DNA from: an uncultured Collinsella sp.
GTDB taxonomy: Bacteria; Actinomycetota; Coriobacteriia; Coriobacteriales; Coriobacteriaceae
Length of the DNA stretch: 11,989 nucleotides
NCBI GenBank assembly: GCA_902470265.1
Contig: CABRFW010000032.1
Coordinates: forward strand, 1 to 11,989
Direction: 5' to 3'
Every line of letters begins with the position of its first letter. The first letter of the stretch is position 1. Shown here in pieces: positions 1-5,475 of this stretch. The notes under the pieces were generated by a model. The model was not told the origin of the DNA and made no database searches. It saw nothing but the letters and a program-made list of their open reading frames with translations. Both the position numbers and the translations under genes were made by a program.

Positions 1-9
1 GTTCCGCAT

Positions 10-37
10 GCAAAGAAGGCCACTAAATGTGGCCTTC
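10..37 (-). terminator. Intrinsic terminator after the P1 peptidase gene
   Basis: A perfect 9-bp stem (GAAGGCCAC at 15-23 with GTGGCCTTC at 29-37, loop TAAAT) is followed on the minus strand by TTTGC. It lies about 70 bases past the peptidase stop. Outer arms ATGCAA and TTGCAT can extend the helix across a small bulge. The T-run is short, so it may also serve a convergent gene outside the window. Confidence 0.65.
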
Positions 38-104
38 GTCTTGCATAGGACTGTAGAGCAGCAAACGTAATGCCCGCCCGCCTCCGACCGACGGTCGAGT
101 GAGA

Positions 105-1106
105 TTACTTCGCAGCACCTGGGATTCCGTGGGAGGTTTTGGCGGTTTTGGCTCCGTTTACGATGGCGGTCTGTAGGGCCCTTACGGCGAGCATGCCCAG
201 CAGGTCTAGGGGAACGGCGGCGCTTGCCTGGGCGCCCAGTTTGCCGCTGGCGAGGGTGTAGATGGTGTCGCCGTCGTTGGTGGTGTGTGTGGGGCGGATG
301 GCGTGTGCGTAGGCGTCTGCGGCCATCTGGGAGACCTTGGTGGCTTGTGCCTTAGTGAGTTCCACGTTGGTGATGATGCAGCTGATGGTGGTGTTGGTGC
401 GGTCGAGCGGCATCTGCATGGATCCGGCGGCGGCAAAGGCTGCGAGTTCCATGTCGACGATCTGGTCGCTATCGGCTGCGGCGCGCATGCCGGCGACCCA
501 CTCGCCGGTGAAGGGGTCGACAACGTTGCCGCAGGCGTTGACTGAGACCACGGCGCCCACCTTGATGGGGCCGAGCGCCACGGCAGCAGCTCCAAGGCCG
601 GCCTTCATGCAGGTGGCAGGCCCCATGAGCTTGCCTACAGTGGCGCCGGTGCCGGCGCCTACGTTGCCCTGTTCGAGCTTGGTGGGGGTGTGGTCGAGTG
701 CTTCGCACACGGCGGCGATGCCGGCCTCAATGTCGGGGCGCACGGTGGGGTCGCCAAAGGCAAGGTCGAAGATACAGCTGGAGCACACGATAGGCACCTG
801 CGTGGGGCCGACGGGAAGGCCGATGCCGCGGCTCTCAAGCTCGCGAGCGACGCCGCTTGCGGCCTCGAGGCCAAAGGCCGATCCGCCCGAAAGGCAGACG
901 GCGTGGACCTTGTCGACGGTGTTCTCGGGTCGTAGCAGGTCGGTCTCGCGCGAAGCGGGAGCACCGCCGCGAACGTCAACGCCGCCGGTGGCGCCCTCGG
1001 GTGCCACGATTACGGTGCAACCGGTGCCGGCCTCCTCGTCCGTATAGTTGCCATAGCAAAAGCCATCGACATCGCAGACGTCAATGGCCTCGAGCTGTGT
1101 GTCCAT
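105..1106 (-). CDS. P1 family peptidase (DmpA/S58-type, self-processing N-terminal nucleophile hydrolase)
   Basis: The 333-residue product belongs to the DmpA/P1 (MEROPS S58) family. These cytosolic aminopeptidases cleave themselves into two chains, and the new N-terminal Ser or Thr becomes the nucleophile. Visible family signatures are GGSAFGLEAA (about 74-83), GNVGAGTGATVGK (about 147-159), the segment TNTTISCIITN (about 237-247) and HTTNDGDTIYTLASG (about 274-288). By family logic, Thr239 or Thr240 in the NTT segment is the likely cleavage site and nucleophile. This is inferred from position, since Thr replaces the Ser of DmpA itself. The substrate (D-amino-acid amide, beta-amino or ordinary peptide) cannot be read from sequence. 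The start is supported by AGGAG six bases upstream of ATG. No signal peptide is seen. The gene is monocistronic, bounded by hairpins at 15-37 and 1177-1199. Confidence 0.88.
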   Translation of the reverse strand: MDTQLEAIDVCDVDGFCYGNYTDEEAGTGCTVIVAPEGATGGVDVRGGAPASRETDLLRPENTVDKVHAVCLSGGSAFGLEAASGVARELESRGIGLPVGPTQVPIVCSSCIFDLAFGDPTVRPDIEAGIAAVCEALDHTPTKLEQGNVGAGTGATVGKLMGPATCMKAGLGAAAVALGPIKVGAVVSVNACGNVVDPFTGEWVAGMRAAADSDQIVDMELAAFAAAGSMQMPLDRTNTTISCIITNVELTKAQATKVSQMAADAYAHAIRPTHTTNDGDTIYTLASGKLGAQASAAVPLDLLGMLAVRALQTAIVNGAKTAKTSHGIPGAAK

Positions 1107-1164
1107 GTTTAACTCCTATCGGTTTTCCGCCGCGCCTTGTGCCCGGTCGGGATCCGTACGGTAC

Positions 1165-1199
1165 GCCAAAATTGTAGGCGCTGGGGAATACCCAGCGCC
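1165..1199 (-). terminator. Intrinsic terminator after maf
   Basis: A perfect 9-bp GC-rich stem (GGCGCTGGG at 1177-1185 with CCCAGCGCC at 1191-1199, loop GAATA) lies 9 bases past the maf stop. On the minus strand it is followed by TACAATTTTGG, an interrupted T-tract. The TACAAT in that tail also looks like a -10 box for the peptidase gene downstream, but no -35 match is evident. Confidence 0.7.
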
Positions 1200-1207
1200 A
1201 GATGCAA

Positions 1208-1789
1208 TTACGAGAGTTTTTGAATCGCGCGCGCGACGCGGGCGATGGGTAGGCCCACCACGTTATAGAAGTCGCCCGAAATATCGTGCACGAGCATGCG
1301 TCCGCCTGTGCCCTGAATGCCGTAGGCGCCGGCCTTGTCCATGGGCTCACCCGAGGCGACGTAGCGCTCGATCTGCTCGTCGGTGAGCTCGTAGAATATC
1401 ACGTCGGTCACATCGACAAAGGACAGGCTCTCGGCGGCATGCGGGGCTGTAGCGTCGCCGGCTTTAACGATGCAGACGCCGGTTGCGACCTGGTGCGTGC
1501 GGCCCGAAAGCTCACGGAGCATGGTGTGCGCCTCGTCCTCGGTTGCCGGCTTGCCCAGAATCTTGCCGTCAAAGGTGACGATGGTGTCGGCCGCGACCGT
1601 CAGCTCATTGGACTCGGCATACTCGGCAGCAACGGCGGCGGCTTTTGCGCGTGCTAAACGTTCAACGAGCGTAAGCGGGGCCTCGCCATCAAACGGCGTT
1701 TCGTCGATATCGGCAGGAATCACGCGAATGTCATACCCTGCCTCGCGCATCAACTCGATGCGGCGCGGTGATTGCGAAGCCAAAATCAT
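1208..1789 (-). CDS. maf: Maf family nucleoside triphosphate pyrophosphatase
   Basis: The 193-residue product has the hallmarks of Maf proteins. These are cytosolic house-cleaning enzymes that hydrolyse non-canonical or surplus nucleoside triphosphates to monophosphate and pyrophosphate. The N-terminal phosphate-binding motif LASQSPRR spans residues 3-10. The catalytic Asp lies in AADT (Asp68), followed by the conserved GKILGKP (75-81). The SPRR form resembles the YhdE-type (dTTP/UTP-preferring) branch rather than the YceF type; that subgroup call is inference. Length is normal for the family. The ATG overlaps the stop of the upstream DJ-1 gene (ATGA at 1786-1789) and has only a weak, distant AGGG. 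Translation is therefore probably coupled to that gene. Confidence 0.93.
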   Translation of the reverse strand: MILASQSPRRIELMREAGYDIRVIPADIDETPFDGEAPLTLVERLARAKAAAVAAEYAESNELTVAADTIVTFDGKILGKPATEDEAHTMLRELSGRTHQVATGVCIVKAGDATAPHAAESLSFVDVTDVIFYELTDEQIERYVASGEPMDKAGAYGIQGTGGRMLVHDISGDFYNVVGLPIARVARAIQKLS

Positions 1790-2328
1790 AGTTGGATGCC
1801 CTCGGCGACCTTCTCGACAGCCTTGTCGCCGGCGATCGTGCGCAGCAGCTCAAGCGCAAAGGGGAGCGACTGGGCCATGCCGCTGGCGGTGATGATGTTG
1901 CCGTCTTGCGTAACCTTCTCGCCGGTATAGGCGCCCTCGGGGAAGCTTTTCTCAAAGCCAGGGAAGCACGTGGCATGGCGCCCCTCGAGCAGGTCGAGCT
2001 CGCCCAGGATAAACGGGGCGGCGCAGATGGCGGCGACGTGCTTGGTCGCGGCGAACTCGCAGACCACGTCGCAGACGCGCTGATCTGCGCGCAGGTTGGT
2101 GGCACCGGGCAGGCCGCCGGGCAGCACGACGCAGTCGTACTCGTCAAAGTTGATCTCATCAAAGAGTGCATCGCAGGTCACGGGGATCTGCAGCGAGCTT
2201 ACGACCTCACGCGTGGGCATGATCGAGACGAGTGTGGCGCGCACGCCGCCGCGACGCATGACATCGACCATGGTCAAGCATTCAATAGTTTCAAAGCCAT
2301 CGGCGGCGAGAACGGCAACGCTGGGCAT
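1786..2328 (-). CDS. DJ-1/PfpI (class I glutamine amidotransferase-like) family protein
   Basis: The 180-residue protein aligns by eye with DJ-1/YajL-type proteins (ThiJ/PfpI). The nucleophile elbow is AAICAAP with Cys102, matching DJ-1 Cys106. The acidic partner is Glu16, in ADGFETIE, matching DJ-1 Glu18. Other family landmarks are VDVMRRGGV (22-30) and LPGGLPGATNL (69-79). Reported family roles include deglycase or glyoxalase activity and oxidative-stress chaperone activity; the substrate here cannot be assigned. The start at 2328 is chosen because AAAGGA lies about seven bases upstream and the protein then begins MPSVAVLAADGFE, like its relatives. An in-frame ATG at 2352 would add eight residues that contain this binding site. 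The gene overlaps maf by four bases, so the two form a small stress or house-cleaning operon. Confidence 0.9.
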   Translation of the reverse strand: MPSVAVLAADGFETIECLTMVDVMRRGGVRATLVSIMPTREVVSSLQIPVTCDALFDEINFDEYDCVVLPGGLPGATNLRADQRVCDVVCEFAATKHVAAICAAPFILGELDLLEGRHATCFPGFEKSFPEGAYTGEKVTQDGNIITASGMAQSLPFALELLRTIAGDKAVEKVAEGIQL

Positions 2329-2364
2329 GAGGGTTCCTTTCATAGGCGGCATACAATTAGCCGT

Positions 2365-2392
2365 CTTATACCCCGAAGACCTCCGCTTGCCA
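2365..2392 (-). promoter_or_regulatory. Possible promoter of the DJ-1/maf operon
   Basis: On the minus strand TATAAG (2365-2370) is a good -10 match. TGGCAA (2387-2392), 16 bases upstream, is a poor -35. The implied 5' leader before the DJ-1 start would be about 30 bases. This is a motif match only. Confidence 0.3.
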
Positions 2393-2455
2393 CGCTCGAT
2401 TTCCCAATGTTTAAAATAGCCCCGTCCGAATTAGCTACCCTCACCCATCCTCAAC

Positions 2456-2595
2456 AATCTCAATCTGTAACATCTAGACCCACTTTTGACCCCTAACTGT
2501 TACAGATCAAGACAAACGGAAACCGCCCCGACAAAATGTCTAAATCTGTAACATCTACGGACCAAAACCGGGTCTTACTGTTACAGATCGAGACA
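2456..2595. repeat. Pair of 45-bp interrupted palindromes with conserved arms, arranged head-to-head
   Basis: The arm ATCTGTAACA occurs at 2463-2472 and 2544-2553. Its exact complement TGTTACAGAT occurs at 2498-2507 and 2579-2588. Each module is 45 bp and the two start 81 bp apart. Outer flanks also agree (AGACA follows the right arm of both). The 19-bp cores differ when read directly. When the second module is reverse-complemented, both cores share AGACCC, then TTTTG, then CC at matching spacing. The modules are therefore one repeat unit in opposite orientations. This looks like a dispersed palindromic (REP- or MITE-like) intergenic element. No transposase is adjacent, and function is unknown. 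Confidence 0.8.
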
Positions 2596-2678
2596 GTCCC
2601 CGACAGCACCGCCCCGTTCGGGGAACGACCGCCACAGGTACGGCGGGCAGAGGCTCACTTTTTTCCTCGGTTTTTTTC

Positions 2679-2708
2679 TTGACGGAATCTCACCTGTTGT
2701 AGTACTTT
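2679..2708 (+). promoter_or_regulatory. Possible promoter for the leader RNA and permease cassette
   Basis: TTGACG (2679-2684) is a five-of-six match to a -35 box. TACTTT (2703-2708), 18 bases on, is a weak -10. T-tracts lie just upstream. Transcription would start near 2715, about 43 bases before the terminator stem at 2758. The downstream position of a strong plus-strand terminator with no upstream plus-strand gene supports some promoter here. Confidence 0.35.
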
Positions 2709-2757
2709 GTCCCAGTCTAAAAACGCGTGGACTTTTCTGGGCGCTAGCCACCTTTTT

Positions 2758-2793
2758 GCCACGCAACCGAGCAGTCGGTTGCGTGGCTTTTTT
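2758..2793 (+). terminator. Strong intrinsic terminator in the permease leader (possible attenuator)
   Basis: A perfect 13-bp stem (GCCACGCAACCGA at 2758-2770 with TCGGTTGCGTGGC at 2775-2787, loop GCAG) is followed at once by T6 (2788-2793). The T-tail makes it a plus-strand terminator; the other strand has an A-tract instead. No plus-strand gene precedes it, so it terminates either a short RNA or the leader of the permease operon. GCGTGG at 2725-2730 can pair with CCACGC at 2759-2764, opening the terminator stem. That is the arrangement expected of an attenuator, but the rival helix is only 6 bp. Confidence 0.85.
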
Positions 2794-2794
2794 C

Positions 2795-2890
2795 GTCTTG
2801 GCAGCAGGTACCACATGCACCGCCAGAAGACCGCACGAGCCCACCTTCCGACTGCAGGGAACAGACGCACGAGACGTGCATCTGCAAGAC
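2795..2890 (+). promoter_or_regulatory. Foldable 5' leader domain upstream of the permease gene
   Basis: GTCTTGGCAG (2795-2804) can pair with CTGCAAGAC (2882-2890) with one bulged base. ATGCAC (2815-2820) can pair with GTGCAT (2876-2881). On the 3' side the two helices are contiguous, so they would close a domain of about 96 bases ending 20 bases before the start codon. A competing local hairpin, GCACG/CGTGC at 2867-2879, uses part of the same strand. No known riboswitch consensus was recognised. It may be a cis-regulatory RNA or merely fortuitous pairing in GC-rich DNA. Confidence 0.35.
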
Positions 2891-2910
2891 AGCAGACGGA
2901 AGGGAGCCTA

Positions 2911-3891
2911 ATGGCAGGAACAAACACAATCAAGCAACAGGCCGCCGGGGCAGGAGCCACGGGCGCGGGACAGGCCAAGGCGGCGCTCCAGGTCTTTGCG
3001 GGCGGCGCCTGCTACGGCGCTATGGCCACGACCTACAAGCTCGCCTACGCCGCGAGCTTCACCTCGGCACAGGTGGTGGCGAGCCAGGCGTGGTTCGGCT
3101 GCCTCTTCTTCGCCCTCGCCACGCTCGCAGGGCACGCACTCGGGCACCGCTGGCAGCGCGTGGGCTGGAAGCTCGCCCTCAAGCTCATGGGCCTGGGAGC
3201 CCTCACCTGCCTCACCTCAATCCTCTACTGCTACGCCATGAGCGTGCTGCCCGCCCCGGTGGCGCTCACGCTCCTCTTCCAGTTCACGTGGCTGGGGCTC
3301 CTGTGGCAGACCGTCATGACGCGCCGACCGCCGAGGGTCCTCCAAGTGGTCTCCGCCCTGGTCATCGTCTTCGGAACGGTGTTCGCCAGCGGCGTTTACA
3401 GGACCGGCATCACCGGGTACGACCCCGTGGCCCTGCTCTGCGCGCTGGGGGCGGCCGTGTCCTGCTCCCTCTTTGTCACCCTCTCCGGCAAGGTCGAGGC
3501 CCCGTGCTCGTTCGAGCAGCGTGGCGTCATCGTATGCGCGGGCTCCGTGGTCATGTCGCTCACGGTATGCCCGGACTACGTCGTCTCGGGCGTCCTCGCC
3601 CAGGGCATCCTGCCCTTTGCCGTCATCGCCGGCTTCTTTGGCATGCTCTGCCCGGTCCTGCTCTTCGGCATGGGCTCTCCGCACCTGCCCGCGGGCCTCT
3701 CCACTGTCATGGCCGCCGCGGAACTCCCCGCCGGCCTGTTCATCGCCATGATCGTCCTCGGCGAACCGCTCGGCGTCGTCGAGTGGCTGGGCGTCGCCAT
3801 CATCCTCGCCGGCGTGTGCCTGGCACAAGTCCCCTCCCTGCTTGGAGGCCGGGAGGCACGTCGCGCCGCCGCAGGACAAGCCGTCAGCTAG
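2911..3891 (+). CDS. EamA/DMT-superfamily permease
   Basis: The 326-residue integral membrane protein has about ten hydrophobic segments in two halves, as in EamA (DUF6) drug/metabolite transporters. The C-terminal half ends with a family-typical stretch around AAAELPAGLFIAMIVLGEPLGVVEWLG (written here only as a location, about residues 270-295), followed by a last helix and a basic tail. Family members export or import small metabolites such as amino acids; the substrate is unknown here. The ATG at 2911 is chosen because GAAGGGAG lies just upstream and the protein then matches family length. Reading from 2707 would translate straight through the terminator hairpin. The gene leads a plus-strand cassette with a GH1 enzyme 122 bases on. 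Its place beside a PTS route is unexplained. Confidence 0.85.
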   Translation: MAGTNTIKQQAAGAGATGAGQAKAALQVFAGGACYGAMATTYKLAYAASFTSAQVVASQAWFGCLFFALATLAGHALGHRWQRVGWKLALKLMGLGALTCLTSILYCYAMSVLPAPVALTLLFQFTWLGLLWQTVMTRRPPRVLQVVSALVIVFGTVFASGVYRTGITGYDPVALLCALGAAVSCSLFVTLSGKVEAPCSFEQRGVIVCAGSVVMSLTVCPDYVVSGVLAQGILPFAVIAGFFGMLCPVLLFGMGSPHLPAGLSTVMAAAELPAGLFIAMIVLGEPLGVVEWLGVAIILAGVCLAQVPSLLGGREARRAAAGQAVS

Positions 3892-3928
3892 TCACCCCTT
3901 CACAGGCGGCCCGCGCGCATCAGGGAAA

Positions 3929-3995
3929 GGGCCACGGGCCCGGCGCGCGAGGCCGCAAGGACGTTATAAAGCGTCCCCCGCAGAGATGGGGGCGC
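3929..3995 (+). promoter_or_regulatory. Stem-loops between permease and glycosidase genes
   Basis: The 122-base gap contains GGGCC/GGCCC with an ACG loop (3929-3941) and GCGTCCCCC/GGGGGCGC with one bulged T (3971-3995). Between them lies TTATAA (3964-3969), which resembles a -10 box but has no visible -35. Neither hairpin has a T-tail, so termination is unlikely. They could mark a processing site or an internal promoter that uncouples the permease from the sugar genes. Confidence 0.35.
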
Positions 3996-4013
3996 CAGAG
4001 AGAAGGAGGCACC

Positions 4014-5444
4014 ATGCCATTTCCAAAAGGGTTCCTTTGGGGAGGAGCCACCGCCGCCAACCAATGCGAGGGAGGTTATGACGAGGGCGGCCGCGGCCTT
4101 GCCAACGTCGACGTCATCCCACACGGGCCGGAGCGCAACGACGTAAGCCGCGGCCTGAGGCGCATGCTCGACTTTGAGCCCGGGTACTACTACCCGGCCC
4201 AGACGGGCATCGACTTCTACCACCACTACCGCGAGGACATAGCCCTCTTCGCGGAGATGGGCTTTAAGGTCTTTCGCCTCTCCATCGCCTGGAGCCGCAT
4301 CTTTCCCAATGGCGACGAGGAGGAGCCCAACGAGGCCGGGCTCGCCTTCTACGAGGACGTGTTCCGCTGCTGCCGCGAGCACGGGATCGAGCCCCTCGTG
4401 ACCATCACGCACTTCGACTGCCCCATCCACCTCGTCAAGAAGTACGGCGCCTGGCGAAACCGCACCCTTATCGAGCTCTACAAGCGGCTTGTGACGGTGC
4501 TCTTCAACCGCTACCGCGGCCTCGTGCGCTGGTGGATCACGTTCAACGAGATGAACATGATCTTGCACCGTCCCTTCATGGGTGCCGGCATCGTCCTCGA
4601 GCCCGGGGAGAATGCCCGCGAGGCCGAGTACCGCGCCGCGCACAACGAGCTCGTGGCGAGCGCCTGGGCCACCAAGATCGCCCACGAGGTCGATCCGGAG
4701 AACAGGGTGGGCTGCATGCTCGCCGCGGGAAGCTACTACCCCTACTCCTGTCGTCCCGAGGACGTTCGCGCGGCGCAGGTCAAGAACCAGGAGGACCTCT
4801 TCTTCGTGGACGTGCAGGCGCGCGGTCGCTACCCCGGCTACGCGCTCAAGATGCTCGAGCGCGAGGGCATCGACGTGGGCATGACCGCCGAGGACGAGCG
4901 CATCCTTGCGGAGAACACCGTCGACTTCATCTCGTTTAGCTACTACTCCTCGCGCTGCACCGCGGGCGACCCCGACTCCGTGGGCGGCGTCGCCGAGGGC
5001 AACGCCTTCGCCGGCGTGGAGAACCCCTACGTGCGCACGAGCGACTGGGGCTGGGTCATCGACCCGCTGGGATTCCGCATCACGATCAACGACCTCTGGG
5101 ACCGCTACCAGAAGCCGCTCTTTGTGGTGGAGAACGGCCTCGGCGCCTATGACGAGGTGCTTCCCGACGGCACGATCGAGGACGACTACCGCATCGCCTA
5201 CCTGCGCGAGCACATCGAGGCCATGCGCGACGCCATCGAGCAGGACGGCGTCGAGATGCTCGGCTACACCACCTGGGGGCCGATCGACCTCGTGAGCGCG
5301 GGCTCCGGCGAGATGGAGAAGCGCTACGGCTTCATCTACGTGGACCGCGACAACCTGGGCAACGGCACGCTCGAGCGCAGGCGCAAGAAGAGCTTCTACT
5401 GGTATCAACAGGCCATCGCCACCAACGGAGGCGACCTGGGCTAG
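4014..5444 (+). CDS. Glycoside hydrolase family 1, probable 6-phospho-beta-glucosidase
   Basis: The 476-residue cytosolic enzyme has full GH1 length and a (beta/alpha)8-barrel layout. It opens with FPKGFLWGGATAANQCEGG. The acid/base is Glu179 in TFNEM and the nucleophile is Glu373 in VVENG, so both retaining catalytic residues are present. Near the C terminus, Ser428, Lys436 and Tyr438 (in LVSAG and EKRYGF) match the 6-phosphate-binding triad known from phospho-beta-galactosidase and phospho-glucosidase. RRKKSFYWYQQ follows, also typical of phospho-specific members. It should release glucose 6-phosphate from a phosphorylated beta-glucoside such as cellobiose-, gentiobiose- or aryl-glucoside-6-phosphate. 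The aglycone is not predictable, and a 6-phospho-beta-galactosidase is less likely but possible. The start is fixed by AAGGAGG four bases upstream. EIIBC follows after 31 bases and supplies the phosphorylated substrate. Codons end almost always in C or G. Confidence 0.93.
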   Translation: MPFPKGFLWGGATAANQCEGGYDEGGRGLANVDVIPHGPERNDVSRGLRRMLDFEPGYYYPAQTGIDFYHHYREDIALFAEMGFKVFRLSIAWSRIFPNGDEEEPNEAGLAFYEDVFRCCREHGIEPLVTITHFDCPIHLVKKYGAWRNRTLIELYKRLVTVLFNRYRGLVRWWITFNEMNMILHRPFMGAGIVLEPGENAREAEYRAAHNELVASAWATKIAHEVDPENRVGCMLAAGSYYPYSCRPEDVRAAQVKNQEDLFFVDVQARGRYPGYALKMLEREGIDVGMTAEDERILAENTVDFISFSYYSSRCTAGDPDSVGGVAEGNAFAGVENPYVRTSDWGWVIDPLGFRITINDLWDRYQKPLFVVENGLGAYDEVLPDGTIEDDYRIAYLREHIEAMRDAIEQDGVEMLGYTTWGPIDLVSAGSGEMEKRYGFIYVDRDNLGNGTLERRRKKSFYWYQQAIATNGGDLG

Positions 5445-5475
5445 CCGCCCGGGCAATATCACTAAGGAGATAATA

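Larger units (their letters stand above)
2329..2910. other. Gene-free, structure-rich intergenic region between the DJ-1 operon and the permease cassette
   Basis: The 582 bases hold no convincing protein gene. From left to right they contain a possible minus-strand promoter for the DJ-1/maf unit (2365-2392), two interrupted palindromes (2463-2588) and a small CCCCG/CGGGG hairpin without a T-tail (2612-2623). Next come T-tracts (2659-2678), a possible plus-strand promoter (2679-2708), a strong terminator hairpin (2758-2793) and a foldable leader (2795-2890). The permease binding site GAAGGGAG at 2899-2906 closes the region. Confidence 0.75.

Noticed and set aside
2456..2595. CRISPR-like array because of regularly spaced repeats with variable cores.
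   Set aside because: There are only two units, the repeats are inverted rather than direct, the cores are related to each other, and no cas gene is present.
2612..2623. CCCCG/CGGGG hairpin as a terminator.
   Set aside because: The stem is only 5 bp with a two-base loop and no T-tract on either strand, so it is too weak to call.
2707..2910. Earlier start for the permease at 2707.
   Set aside because: Translation would run through the terminator hairpin, and the added residues are basic and unlike any EamA N terminus. The ATG at 2911 has a good binding site.
3090..4013. Upstream extension of the GH1 frame, giving a 784-residue product.
   Set aside because: The extension overlaps the permease in another frame and is Arg/His/Pro-rich. 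GH1 proteins start at FPKGFLWG, and AAGGAGG marks the ATG at 4014.
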